From Marinilabilia salmonicolor JCM 21150 (GTDB lineage Bacteria; Bacteroidota; Bacteroidia; Bacteroidales; Marinilabiliaceae): a stretch of 64,000 nucleotides of DNA. Shown piece by piece: positions 48,839-64,000 of the stretch. The notes under the pieces were generated by a model, which saw only the letters and a program-made list of their open reading frames with translations, did no database searches and was not told the origin of the DNA. Position 1 is the first letter of the stretch, and the number at the start of each line of letters is the position of its first letter. Where the stretch lies: contig NZ_AJKI01000040.1 in assembly GCF_000259075.1 (NCBI RefSeq), positions 124,001 to 188,000 of the forward strand, given 5' to 3'. A program made the translations under genes and the position numbers.

Positions 48839-51142
48839 TTAAAAGTCCTGTGCCAGAATAATGGTTGTTTCCCCTTTATTGATGGTCACATTGATGGCTT
48901 GCCCGTTGTAAACCACCGGAACATCTGTATCCACCGGTCCAATAATTTCTGCTGTGGTTAGAGCGCCATCGCTCCAGGATATGTTAATGGTATATCCACC
49001 CCGTGCCTTAAGACCCTTTACAGATCCTTCCCTCCATTGAAAAGGTAACGCAGGCAGGAGTTCAATATTACCCTGATGTGATTGCAACAACATTTCTGTC
49101 AATCCAGCAGTGCCACCAAAGTTACCGTCAATCTGGAAAGGTGGATGGTTATCGAAAAGATTGGGATGGGTGGATTTTGTCAGCAAAGCCCTCATGTTTT
49201 GATACGCTTCGTTACTGTCTTTGAGGCGTGCATAGAAATTAACCATCCAGGCCCGACTCCAGCCGGTGTGCCCACCTCCGTGTTTCAGGCGTTTTTCAAT
49301 TACTTTTCGGGCAGCCTCCATCAGTTCGGGTGTTTTTTGCCAGGAAAACTGACTGGAGGGATAAAGTCCATAGAGATGTGACATGTGCCGGTGTCCGGGC
49401 TCTGCTTCCTTTAGGTCTTCAGACCACTCCAGAATGCGTCCGTCCTCCCCGATTTCCGAAGGTGTAAGTTGTTTTAGCTGCCGGGTGATCTTTCGGGTGA
49501 AATGATCTTCGGCATTTAATACTTTGGCAGCTTCAATTACCGATGAAAACAGATGGTGAATGATTTGATGGTCCATGGAGGGTCCCATTACTACTGAAGC
49601 ACGATTGCCCCGGGGTGTGAAAAAGGTATTTTCGGGAGACATGGAGGGGCCGGATACAAGCCGCCCGGTCTCAGGGTCTTTTACCAGGAAGTCGCTGAGG
49701 AAAAGGGCTGCTTCTTTCATCACGTCAAAGCCATAATTCCTGAGGAATGTGGTGTCGCGGGTGAACAGGAAATGTTCCCAGATATGTGTTGATGCCCAGG
49801 CAGCACCCATAGGCCACATTGCCCATTGAGGTTGTCCCTGAGCCGTGGTGAAGTGCCAGGCGTCAGTGGTGTGGTGGGCGGTGAATCCCCTGGCACCATA
49901 AAGTGTGTTGGCTGTTTTTCGGCCATTTTCCCGGAGTTGTCCGATAAAATTCAGGAAGGGTAGGTGGCATTCCGGGAGATTTGTGACCACCGCAGGCCAG
50001 TAGTTCATTTGTATGTTTATGTTGATGTGATAATCGGCATTCCAGGGAGGTGTTAAGGTGCTTTCCCACAATCCCTGAAGATTGGCGGGCAAGGAACCCG
50101 GGCGCGATGATGAAATGAGCAGGTATCGCCCGAACTGATAGTACAATGAAAACAGGGCAGGGTCTTCAGCACCTTTTCGAAGTGCTGTCAGGCGTTCATC
50201 CACGGGGAAATAGATGGCATCCGAAGTTCCCAGATCCAGCGATACCCGATTGAACAAGGATTGATAATCACTGATGTGTTCCTTTCTGAGATCGTCATAG
50301 CTCTTTTCTGCAATATCTTTCAGGTATTTTTTACATGATTGGGTTGGGTTTTCCCCCCGGTAGTCTGTTGCCGCCACCTGAATCAGCACAACTTCAGCGG
50401 CACCTGAAATCTTTATGCTTTTGTCTTTAGCTTCTAATGTTCCTCCTTTGGCCCGAATCTGAATCCTTGTTTCATAAGTAACCCCGTCTTTGTTATCCAC
50501 TTTCTGATTCATGATGATGGTGTGGCCATCCACTGAAATATTTTCACCTTCACCGGGTCTGTTGAGACTTGCCGTAAAAGAAATCCGACCCGGTTTATCT
50601 GCGGACAATTTCATAAAGGTGGCATTTGCGGGGTTAGAAGAGAAGGACTCTCTGGAATAATGAACGCCATCGGAGATAAAAGAGACCGAAGCAGTTGCGT
50701 TTTCAAGATTCAGTTGACGGCGATACTGGCTAATTTGTTCAAACTTCTCGAAATCAAGATGAAGATCTCCAAGAGTTTGATAAGTGTTGGTATTGTTGGG
50801 CATTCTGTCTTCCAGCAGATGCCGGCGGACCAGTTTTTCTGCTTCTTCATATTGCTCCTCAAAGAGCAACGTTCTGATCTTGTTGATGTATTTATGTCCG
50901 TCCGGTTTGTCGGTGAATTCATCTCGTTTGGTCCAGATTGTTTCCTCATTTAGCTGTATTCTCTCCTTGTCGATGCCCCCAAAAATCATTGCCCCCATGT
51001 GCCCATTCCCAATTGGGAGGGCCTCTTCCCATTGACTGGCCGGTTGGTCGTACCACAGGGTTAGTGGAGAGGGAGGATTGTCGGCAAACAACATTGAATT
51101 TAATGCTGTGAGAAAAATAAATATGAGAAGTGATTTTTTCAT
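48839..51142 (-). CDS. alpha-L-fucosidase, GH95
   Basis: A 767-residue exported enzyme that hydrolyses alpha-1,2-linked fucose (or galactose in some members) by inversion. I use the ATG at 51142 (MKKSLLIFIFLTALNSMLFA), which gives a proper signal peptide; the upstream MSKPSSEKPF extension is unlikely. WYDQPASQWEEALPIGNGHM and GAMIFGGIDKERIQLNEETI are the conserved N-terminus. The catalytic features can be placed: Asn residues in YHININIQMNYWPA (about 371), the general-acid Glu in GPSMSPENTFF (about 499) and the Asp in QIDGNFGGTAG (about 672). It follows the sulfatase, with a dispersed-repeat spacer between, and precedes GH20. Confidence 0.95.
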   Translation of the reverse strand: MKKSLLIFIFLTALNSMLFADNPPSPLTLWYDQPASQWEEALPIGNGHMGAMIFGGIDKERIQLNEETIWTKRDEFTDKPDGHKYINKIRTLLFEEQYEEAEKLVRRHLLEDRMPNNTNTYQTLGDLHLDFEKFEQISQYRRQLNLENATASVSFISDGVHYSRESFSSNPANATFMKLSADKPGRISFTASLNRPGEGENISVDGHTIIMNQKVDNKDGVTYETRIQIRAKGGTLEAKDKSIKISGAAEVVLIQVAATDYRGENPTQSCKKYLKDIAEKSYDDLRKEHISDYQSLFNRVSLDLGTSDAIYFPVDERLTALRKGAEDPALFSLYYQFGRYLLISSSRPGSLPANLQGLWESTLTPPWNADYHININIQMNYWPAVVTNLPECHLPFLNFIGQLRENGRKTANTLYGARGFTAHHTTDAWHFTTAQGQPQWAMWPMGAAWASTHIWEHFLFTRDTTFLRNYGFDVMKEAALFLSDFLVKDPETGRLVSGPSMSPENTFFTPRGNRASVVMGPSMDHQIIHHLFSSVIEAAKVLNAEDHFTRKITRQLKQLTPSEIGEDGRILEWSEDLKEAEPGHRHMSHLYGLYPSSQFSWQKTPELMEAARKVIEKRLKHGGGHTGWSRAWMVNFYARLKDSNEAYQNMRALLTKSTHPNLFDNHPPFQIDGNFGGTAGLTEMLLQSHQGNIELLPALPFQWREGSVKGLKARGGYTINISWSDGALTTAEIIGPVDTDVPVVYNGQAINVTINKGETTIILAQDF

Positions 51143-51520
51143 AAACGGTTTTTCTGATGATGGTTTGGACAAGCGTTTTTAAGATCATTTAGAGGCTGTC
51201 CAAAAAGTATAAATCACACCAAAAGTGTCATGTTGAGCGTAGCCGAAACATCTGTCATTCAAACAAACAGATTCTTCGACAAGCTACCAATAACAGATTT
51301 TTACAACAATCGGAAAGTCAGGGTTGTAATTGTTGGCCCCCATTCGGGGACCTGATTCCAATCTTTCAGCCTTACCCCGGGTTATCGACCCGGGGTAATT
51401 AAAATTTGCCCCTTTCAGGGACGAGCCAATTCTGTCATTTTTACATTATTCCCCAAACTTTTTTTGGGTAGGCACTCAGAAAGACATTAAAATTGTACTT
51501 TTTGGATCGCCTCTTCTGTA
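51143..51520. other. 378-bp spacer with dispersed repeats inside the glycan series
   Basis: No gene. It contains a Bacteroidetes dispersed-repeat word (TGTCATGTTGAGCGTAGCCG at 51228-51247, with AGATTCTTCGACAAGCT at 51270-51286) and an 11-bp stem TTACCCCGGGT (51372-51382) with ACCCGGGGTAA (51388-51398). This breaks the otherwise tight gene series between the upstream sulfatase and GH95, and may hold a separate promoter for GH95, although no clear -7 box was found. Confidence 0.6.
51372..51398. repeat. GC-rich hairpin of a dispersed repeat
   Basis: Perfect 11-bp stem with a 5-nt loop (TATCG). The following words (AATTAAAATTTGCCCCTTTC) look like a dispersed intergenic repeat rather than a T-tailed terminator. 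It could still stop minus-strand transcription from the sulfatase into GH95. Confidence 0.6.
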
Positions 51521-58801
<7,281 letters not shown>

Positions 58802-58825
58802 GTGTGCAATATTTTTTAAGTATTA

Positions 58826-60361
58826 TTATCTTTTAATGCTGTCGAGCCGGGTTTTTAAGTTGTTGACTATATCAGGATGTGTTTCTGCTATGTTTTTGAT
58901 TTCCTGAGGGTCTTCTTTCAGATGATACAGCTGGGGCTCCAAGGTAAAGCCGGTTTCTATATTCACTCCCCAGGAAACCAGTTTACTTCCGTCCTTGGGA
59001 GCGATGTATTTGTAACCTTTTGTATCCAGGATGGAAAGGACTCCCTGGATAGCCTCCTGAATCACCCATTGACGTCCGATTTTGTCTTTCCCCGTGAGGG
59101 TGTTCCATTTGTTTTGTGAATCTATGGCCTGATTTTCGTTGAAGTCAGTTTTTGTGAAATGAGCAAAGGAGGCCAGCAGATCAATCTGACTGAATAAGGC
59201 GGTGCTTGTTTGACCTGCTTTAATTTCTTTGGGCCAGGAAACTATGAAGGGAACTTTGGTTCCTGCTTCAAAAGCACTGTATTTTCCACCTCTCAGGTTG
59301 CTGAACGGGTCGTGAAGTCCCAGATTCTCAGCAGCATTGTCTTCATATCCGTCATCAAGCACAGGACCATTGTCGGAAGAGAAAATAATTAGTGTATTCT
59401 CTTCAAGTCCTTTCTCCTCAAGTAGGTTCATCAATTGGCCCACCGACCAGTCGAGCTGGGCTATTGCATCCCCTCTGGGACCCTGGTCTGTTGTTCCCTG
59501 AAATCGTTCGTTCGGAACTCTGGGAACATGGATGTCGTGTGTGGAGAAAAGGAGGAAGAAGGGTTTCTCTTTTTCCTGCTCCAGAAATTTTTTGGTCTGT
59601 TTCAGGAAAGTATCTGCAAAGTCCTCATCCCGCCAGAGGGCTGATTCCCCTCCTGACATATAGCCTATTCGGCTGATACCATTGATGATGGTGTGATTGT
59701 GACCGTGCGACCATTGGTGTGTGAGTTTTTCCGGATTTTCTGTCCCGGTTGGTCGGTCTCCCACTTTTTCGCGAAAGCTTACTTCAATCGGATCTGATGA
59801 ATCAAGATTTACCACATGGTGGTTTTCCACAAAAACAGTGGGAACGCGATCGCCTGTGGCGGGAATGATAAAGGAATAATCAAATCCGATTTCAAGCGGT
59901 CCGGGACTTATTTTTCCATTCCAGTCGGGGCCGTTTTCTCCTCCCAGCCCCAGATGCCATTTGCCAATCACTCCGGTGTGGTATCCTGCCCGTTGCATTA
60001 CAGCAGGTAAAGTTTCTTTGCCCGGACGGATAAGGGCGGGTGCATCCCCCGGTGCAACGCCCCGGCCCGGTTTGCGCCAGGAATATTCCCCTGTCAACAA
60101 AGAAAATCGTGACGGGGTGCAGGTGGCAGAGGTTGCATAGGCATTGGTGAATTGTATGCCACTTTGGGCCAGTACATCAATGTGCGGAGTTGGCACTTCT
60201 CCTCCATAAATGCCAATATCTCCATATCCTACATCATCGGTGTAGATAAGCAGGACATTGGGTTTCGAAATATTGCGTGAATTTTTTTCCTGAGGAGCCT
60301 GAGGGGAACAACTCATTAATATTCCGGCGGTAATGGATGATATATAGAAAGTATTTTTCAT
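58826..60361 (-). CDS. sulfatase (formylglycine-dependent, S1 family), lipoprotein
   Basis: A 511-residue enzyme begun at ATG 60361 (MKNTFYISSITAGILMSCSP), giving lipobox ILMSC; the longer frame overlaps the SGNH gene and lacks signal character. NVLLIYTDDVGYGDIGIYGG is the metal-binding start, and CTPSRFSLLTG near 80 is the C-x-P-S-R formylglycine site. GKWHLGLGGENGPDWNGKIS and VPTVFVENHH suggest the group acting on 6-sulfated galactose or GalNAc, but this is a weak guess. FSSDNGPVLDDGYED is present. It lies between the SGNH hydrolase and GH84 in one minus-strand series with very short gaps. Confidence 0.93.
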   Translation of the reverse strand: MKNTFYISSITAGILMSCSPQAPQEKNSRNISKPNVLLIYTDDVGYGDIGIYGGEVPTPHIDVLAQSGIQFTNAYATSATCTPSRFSLLTGEYSWRKPGRGVAPGDAPALIRPGKETLPAVMQRAGYHTGVIGKWHLGLGGENGPDWNGKISPGPLEIGFDYSFIIPATGDRVPTVFVENHHVVNLDSSDPIEVSFREKVGDRPTGTENPEKLTHQWSHGHNHTIINGISRIGYMSGGESALWRDEDFADTFLKQTKKFLEQEKEKPFFLLFSTHDIHVPRVPNERFQGTTDQGPRGDAIAQLDWSVGQLMNLLEEKGLEENTLIIFSSDNGPVLDDGYEDNAAENLGLHDPFSNLRGGKYSAFEAGTKVPFIVSWPKEIKAGQTSTALFSQIDLLASFAHFTKTDFNENQAIDSQNKWNTLTGKDKIGRQWVIQEAIQGVLSILDTKGYKYIAPKDGSKLVSWGVNIETGFTLEPQLYHLKEDPQEIKNIAETHPDIVNNLKTRLDSIKR

Positions 60362-60393
60362 GAGATTTGAATTCACTTGATAGTTTTGTGTTT

Positions 60394-61056
60394 TTAGAGG
60401 TACGGTGCAATAATATCTCTCCAAATCACATAGCCTTCACCCGTCAGATGAAGACCATCATTGGTGTATTTTTTATCCATTTTGATGCCCGATTCATCCA
60501 CGAAGTGTGTGAACAGATCGATATAGGTGACAACCTCTTTCTGGGCCAGCAGCTTTAGCTTTTTATTGATTTCGGGAACCATTTGATAGCGGGAAGTATG
60601 GCCTTTAAATCCGGGAAATTCATCATTCACCGGCAGTACACTTTGCAGGAATAATTGTGTGGCAGGTGATTCTCTTTTAACGGCCTCAGTAATCAATTCA
60701 ATGTTGCCGACAATGGAATCAACGGACAGTCCCCGGGCCACATCGTTAATGCCGATGAGAAGAAAAATCTTTTCCGGTTGACCTTTGAGAATGGCATCCA
60801 AACGATCATAAACTCCCATGGTAATATCACCGCTGATTCCTCGGTTTTTAACATTGGGATTGTTGAAAAGCTCTGCCCATTCGCCTCCGTCGGTAATGCT
60901 GTTTCCCAGGAAAACGATGTCGTTGTAGTCCACCGGGAGTTGCTCAAAAAGAGAAGCTCTCTGGTAGTAATAGGTGGAATATTTGGCTTCCTGAGCCTTT
61001 GTGTCTAAGGCTGAAGCAATAAACAGGAATAGGAGAAGATATTTAGCGTTTTTCAT
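60394..61056 (-). CDS. SGNH/GDSL-family hydrolase (probable sugar O-acetylesterase)
   Basis: A 220-residue exported hydrolase. It has a signal peptide (YLLLFLFIASALDTKAQ), then the four SGNH blocks: LGNSITDGGEW with the nucleophile Ser (about 52), NRGISGDIT with the Gly, LIGINDVAR with the Asn, and NDGLHLTGEGY with the catalytic Asp-x-x-His near the end. A glycan or mucin O-acetylesterase is the best inference from context, since such sugars are often acetylated; sequence does not prove the substrate. It is 35 bp after the GH27 gene and 32 bp before the sulfatase at 60361. Confidence 0.87.
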   Translation of the reverse strand: MKNAKYLLLFLFIASALDTKAQEAKYSTYYYQRASLFEQLPVDYNDIVFLGNSITDGGEWAELFNNPNVKNRGISGDITMGVYDRLDAILKGQPEKIFLLIGINDVARGLSVDSIVGNIELITEAVKRESPATQLFLQSVLPVNDEFPGFKGHTSRYQMVPEINKKLKLLAQKEVVTYIDLFTHFVDESGIKMDKKYTNDGLHLTGEGYVIWRDIIAPYL

Positions 61057-61091
61057 AGTCAGAGGATTATTTCAATACTTGTTGTTTCTTG

Positions 61092-62330
61092 TTATTGCGG
61101 TTTTTTCCCATTCTCGAACTGAAAAACATTAAAGGGAGGATTGGTGCCATCAATTTTCAATACGACTACTCCGTGGGGAGGGACGTCATAAGACAGGGTT
61201 GGTTTTCTTGTCAGGGAGGATGTAGTATGTTCCCAACAGTCCCTGACGGTGTAAGCCTCACCGGGCATGATGGCCACTTTTTCCAGTTCTATAGTTATGG
61301 TTTGGGTTTGGTTGGATCTGTTGAGTAAAGCCACGGCCACCTTGCCGCTTATTGTGGATAGCAGGGGGCGGGCCCAGAGTTCCAAGTCACCATGATCCTC
61401 CAGTTTCCGTGCCTGATAGACCAGCGGATCCTGGTTGATGGAAATTAATTCTTTATTGGTCAGAATCTCCAGTGTTTCATTCGACATTTTTGCAAGGTCG
61501 TTTCCTGCAAGTAAAGGAGAATTGAGCATACACCACATGGAGAAGTGGGTTTTGTCCTCTTCATAGCTCATGCCGCGTCCCACCTGTAGCATATCCATGT
61601 CGTTGACGTGTCCGGGGCCCGAATATTTCCAGAGGTCTGCATTTTTGTCCACAATGTGCATCACAGATTCGAAAGTATTGGTGATGTCTCCGGAGATGCG
61701 CCATGAATCAGCGGTTGTTAATGCCCATTTACCCGGGAACTCCCATCGGCAAATATTGTAAACCACGTCGGGACGGATGGAGCGAATCATTTTTCCCAAC
61801 AGGCTATATCGTGTTTCTTCGTCGAGGTCGAGCCATTGTCCGCCGCACCAGTCGATTTTTATAAAATCGTACCCCCATTCTTTGAGCATCAGGTTTAAGT
61901 CGGCCCATTCGTGCCCATACAACCCCATGCCTGAGCCAATGGTGTCCTGATCCCAGTAGGAGGCACAGGTATTGATGCCGGCATCAGAATAGATTCCGGC
62001 TTTTAAGCCCTTTTTATGGATGTAATCGGCCAGTGCCTTCATACCTGAAGGAAACCTTTTTTTGTGTGCCAGAAGTCTGCCATTTTCATCTCGTCCGCCA
62101 AAAAATCCATCGTCGATGTTGATGTAGGAGTAACCTGCTTCCTTCATTCCCGAGGCGACCATGGCATCAGCCTGTGATTGAATAATTTCTTCGCTGATAT
62201 TTACATGGTAGTTGTTCCAGCTCGACCATCCCATGATCGGCGTACGGGGTCGTGGCGTTTCCGGAGTTTGTCCGGAAATACAAACCGAGAAAAGCAGGGT
62301 TGCCAGAAGTGATGTGATGATTCGGATCAT
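61092..62330 (-). CDS. alpha-galactosidase / alpha-N-acetylgalactosaminidase, GH27
   Basis: A 412-residue exported enzyme with a short signal peptide (IITSLLATLLFSVCISG). The start of the barrel is RTPIMGWSSWNNYHVNISEE. INIDDGFFGGRDENGRL follows, the nucleophile Asp is in DFIKIDWCGGQW (about 159), and the acid/base Asp is in WRISGDITNTF (about 212). The C-terminal third is the usual beta-sandwich (LELWARPLLSTISGKVAVAL). It takes off terminal alpha-linked galactose or GalNAc; family members differ only in subtle pocket residues. A 33-bp hairpin lies between it and the upstream sulfatase gene, and it precedes the SGNH gene by 35 bp. Confidence 0.94.
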   Translation of the reverse strand: MIRIITSLLATLLFSVCISGQTPETPRPRTPIMGWSSWNNYHVNISEEIIQSQADAMVASGMKEAGYSYINIDDGFFGGRDENGRLLAHKKRFPSGMKALADYIHKKGLKAGIYSDAGINTCASYWDQDTIGSGMGLYGHEWADLNLMLKEWGYDFIKIDWCGGQWLDLDEETRYSLLGKMIRSIRPDVVYNICRWEFPGKWALTTADSWRISGDITNTFESVMHIVDKNADLWKYSGPGHVNDMDMLQVGRGMSYEEDKTHFSMWCMLNSPLLAGNDLAKMSNETLEILTNKELISINQDPLVYQARKLEDHGDLELWARPLLSTISGKVAVALLNRSNQTQTITIELEKVAIMPGEAYTVRDCWEHTTSSLTRKPTLSYDVPPHGVVVLKIDGTNPPFNVFQFENGKKPQ

Positions 62331-62350
62331 GTTATTGTAATAATGATGAT

Positions 62351-62383
62351 AGTGAGGGTTTCACTTCAAGTGAAGCCCTCACT
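62351..62383 (-). repeat. intercistronic hairpin between sulfatase and GH27
   Basis: AGTGAGGGTTTCACTT (62351-62366) mirrors AAGTGAAGCCCTCACT (62368-62383), with one G-U pair, giving a stem of about 14 bp with a 5-nt loop. No T-tail follows on the minus strand. It may protect the mRNA 3' end of the upstream cistron or set unequal expression across the operon. Confidence 0.7.
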
Positions 62384-62402
62384 ACTGATTTTGCTAAAAA
62401 GT

Positions 62403-63986
62403 TTATTCAGTAACCACGAGCTCTCCTTCAAAAATCCTCAATGCCTTTTGGTCATCGTATTTAAGCATCAGCTCTTTGAGTTGTTTCCTGAGGGAGACAA
62501 TCTCTTCCTGATATTCAGGCGAATCGATGAGATTGTTTAATTCCCGGGGATCTTTTTCCAGATCATATAGTTCCCATTGATCGATGTCGTAATAGAAATG
62601 AATCAACTTGTATCGATCGGTTCTTATGCCATAATGTCTTTTTACCATGTGCTCGTTTGGGAATTCATAGTAATGATAGTAAAGGGCATCCCGCCAGTTT
62701 TTATCAGGCTTTGAATCCATTAACGGGAGCAATGATTTTCCGTGCATATCTTCCGGGATTTCAATCCCTGCGATGTCCAGAAATGTAGGCGCATAATCAA
62801 TGTTTTGAACCATCTCCGGAATTTCTCCGGCTCTTTGATATCCTTCGGGGAAGTGCATCAATAGGGGGGTGCGGAATGATTCTTCGTAGATAAACCGCTT
62901 GTCGAACCATCCGTGTTCGCCCATGTAGAATCCCTGATCAGATGTATAAACCACCAAGGTGTTGTCCAGCAAACCTTCCTTGTCGAGATAGTCCAACAAT
63001 TTTCCGATATTGTTGTCCAGGGAGCGGATGGTTGCAAGGTAGTCTCTCATATACCGCTGAAACTTCCATTCATTGAGTTCCTTTCCGGAAAGATTGGCCT
63101 GCTTGAAATCTTCAATAATAGGATCGTAGTGGTCATCCCAGCTTTTTTTCTGAGCATCATTCAGACGTGCATAGGCACCATGTCTGTATGCTTCTGACAA
63201 CCTTGTCTGAATGTCTCCCTCTTTGTCAGCCATTTTAAGGTCATATACCACATCCATATCGTCGGTTCGGATACTCAGGTTTTGTTCCTGTGCGGCCTTG
63301 CGACCTTCATAATCATCATAAAAAGTCTCCGGCAGGGGGAATGTGGTGTCGGCAAACTCCTTCAGATGAGCCGTGTCAGGCATCCAGACTCTGTGTGCGG
63401 CCTTATGGTGCAACAAGAGACAGAATGGCTTTTCTTTGTTTCGATTTTCAATCCATTCAATTCCGAAATCTGTTGTCAGGTCTGTTACATAACCTTCGTG
63501 CCGTTTGTTTTCACCCATTTCAATGAAATCCGGATTGTAATAGGAGCCCTGACCCGGCAGGATATTCCAGTAATCAAACCCGGTGGGGTCACTTTTCAGG
63601 TGCCATTTCCCAATGAGAGCGGTCTGGTAACCGTTTTGACGCAGGATTTTCGGAAATGTTTGCTGGCTACCGTCAAAAGCTGTAGAGTTGTCGATCTGAC
63701 CATTGGCATGGCTGTGTTTCCCGGTGAGCATGACTGCCCGGCTGGGGGCACAGATGGAGTTGGCCACAAAACTGTTGGAGAAGATGACTCCGTCGTTGGC
63801 AATTCTGTCCAGATTGGGTGTGTTGATGTATCGATTGTCGTAAGCACTCAGGGTCTGATAGGAGTGGTCATCTGTCATGATGAACAGGATGTTTGGCTTT
63901 TCCGGTTGTTTCTTCTGTTGTGGCTGACATCCGCTTGCTGCAAGGGATGCCAGTGCCAGTCCTGTTGTGAATATTGATGTTCTCAT
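62403..63986 (-). CDS. sulfatase, probable N-acetylglucosamine-6-sulfatase type
   Basis: A 527-residue lipoprotein (lipobox AASGC, Cys 20). NILFIMTDDHSYQTLSAYDN is the metal-binding start; CAPSRAVMLTGKHSHANGQI near 78 holds the formylglycine Cys. GKWHLKSDPTGFDYWNILPG, LHHKAAHRVWMPD, VYTSDQGFYMGEHGWFDKRF and HYHYYEFPNEHMVKRHYGIR are blocks I associate with GlcNAc-6-O-sulfatases such as BT4656 of Bacteroides thetaiotaomicron (from memory). It is the most upstream visible gene of the minus-strand series; its start is 14 bp from the window edge, so more genes may precede it. Removal of 6-sulfate would open the chain to GH20 and GH84. Confidence 0.9.
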   Translation of the reverse strand: MRTSIFTTGLALASLAASGCQPQQKKQPEKPNILFIMTDDHSYQTLSAYDNRYINTPNLDRIANDGVIFSNSFVANSICAPSRAVMLTGKHSHANGQIDNSTAFDGSQQTFPKILRQNGYQTALIGKWHLKSDPTGFDYWNILPGQGSYYNPDFIEMGENKRHEGYVTDLTTDFGIEWIENRNKEKPFCLLLHHKAAHRVWMPDTAHLKEFADTTFPLPETFYDDYEGRKAAQEQNLSIRTDDMDVVYDLKMADKEGDIQTRLSEAYRHGAYARLNDAQKKSWDDHYDPIIEDFKQANLSGKELNEWKFQRYMRDYLATIRSLDNNIGKLLDYLDKEGLLDNTLVVYTSDQGFYMGEHGWFDKRFIYEESFRTPLLMHFPEGYQRAGEIPEMVQNIDYAPTFLDIAGIEIPEDMHGKSLLPLMDSKPDKNWRDALYYHYYEFPNEHMVKRHYGIRTDRYKLIHFYYDIDQWELYDLEKDPRELNNLIDSPEYQEEIVSLRKQLKELMLKYDDQKALRIFEGELVVTE

Positions 63987-64000
63987 TGTTGTAAGTTGTA

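Overview
The window is a 64 kb piece of a Bacteroidetes chromosome, most likely from the order Bacteroidales/Marinilabiliales. The signs are Bacteroidetes -7 promoter boxes (TAnnTTTG) upstream of three tRNA transcripts, a CTnDOT-like tyrosine integrase, DUF2723 and DUF6427 membrane proteins, a NagB-PIG-L fusion, and a sulfatase and glycosidase cluster. The genus cannot be named from sequence alone.

Left part (1-11,000): a truncated RND efflux pump with its lipoprotein adaptor, a hypothetical membrane protein, and a complete IS4-family insertion sequence with 17-bp terminal repeats and a 9-bp target duplication. Then, all on the minus strand, comes a compact mobile-element-like block that ends next to tRNA-Gln: a cold-shock-like protein, a DnaC-like ATPase, a replication-initiator-like protein, a small helix-turn-helix protein, an RteC-like protein and a tyrosine integrase. 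It is rich in short repeats and palindromes.

Middle part (11,000-40,000): mostly core genes. Two paralogous DUF2723 membrane proteins (GT-C, putative protein O-mannosyltransferases) flank an unrecognised 596-residue cysteine-containing protein. The second is followed by a NodB polysaccharide deacetylase, purD and a DUF6427 membrane protein in one tight plus-strand cluster. Then come a hybrid histidine kinase, a lone ModA-like lipoprotein, an LPG-synthase-TM family protein, tRNA-Ala, a TonB protein, hflX, purine nucleoside phosphorylase, lpxK, sppA, folK, upp, a translationally coupled radC and acyltransferase-like pair, and rpsT between two identical tRNA-Glu genes.

Right part (40,000-64,000): an amino-sugar and sulfated-glycan utilisation region. 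On the plus strand lie a NagB-PIG-L fusion, a FucP/NagP-type sugar transporter and a LacI-family regulator, with palindromic operator candidates upstream of nagB. On the minus strand, converging on a shared bidirectional terminator, is a series whose upstream end lies beyond the right edge: sulfatase, GH27, SGNH hydrolase, sulfatase, GH84, GH2, sulfatase, then GH95, GH20, N-acetylhexosamine kinase and a CBM9-like protein. Together these fit stepwise desulfation and exo-trimming of a fucosylated, HexNAc-rich glycan (mucin-like or keratan-sulfate-like). The released GlcNAc or GalNAc would then be imported, phosphorylated, deacetylated and deaminated. No SusC/SusD pair is visible inside the window.

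Non-coding structure is plentiful: several perfect hairpins, dispersed palindromic repeats, one of which occurs twice, and a cluster of GGGTTGCA words upstream of the helix-turn-helix gene in the mobile block. No CRISPR array and no rRNA genes were seen.
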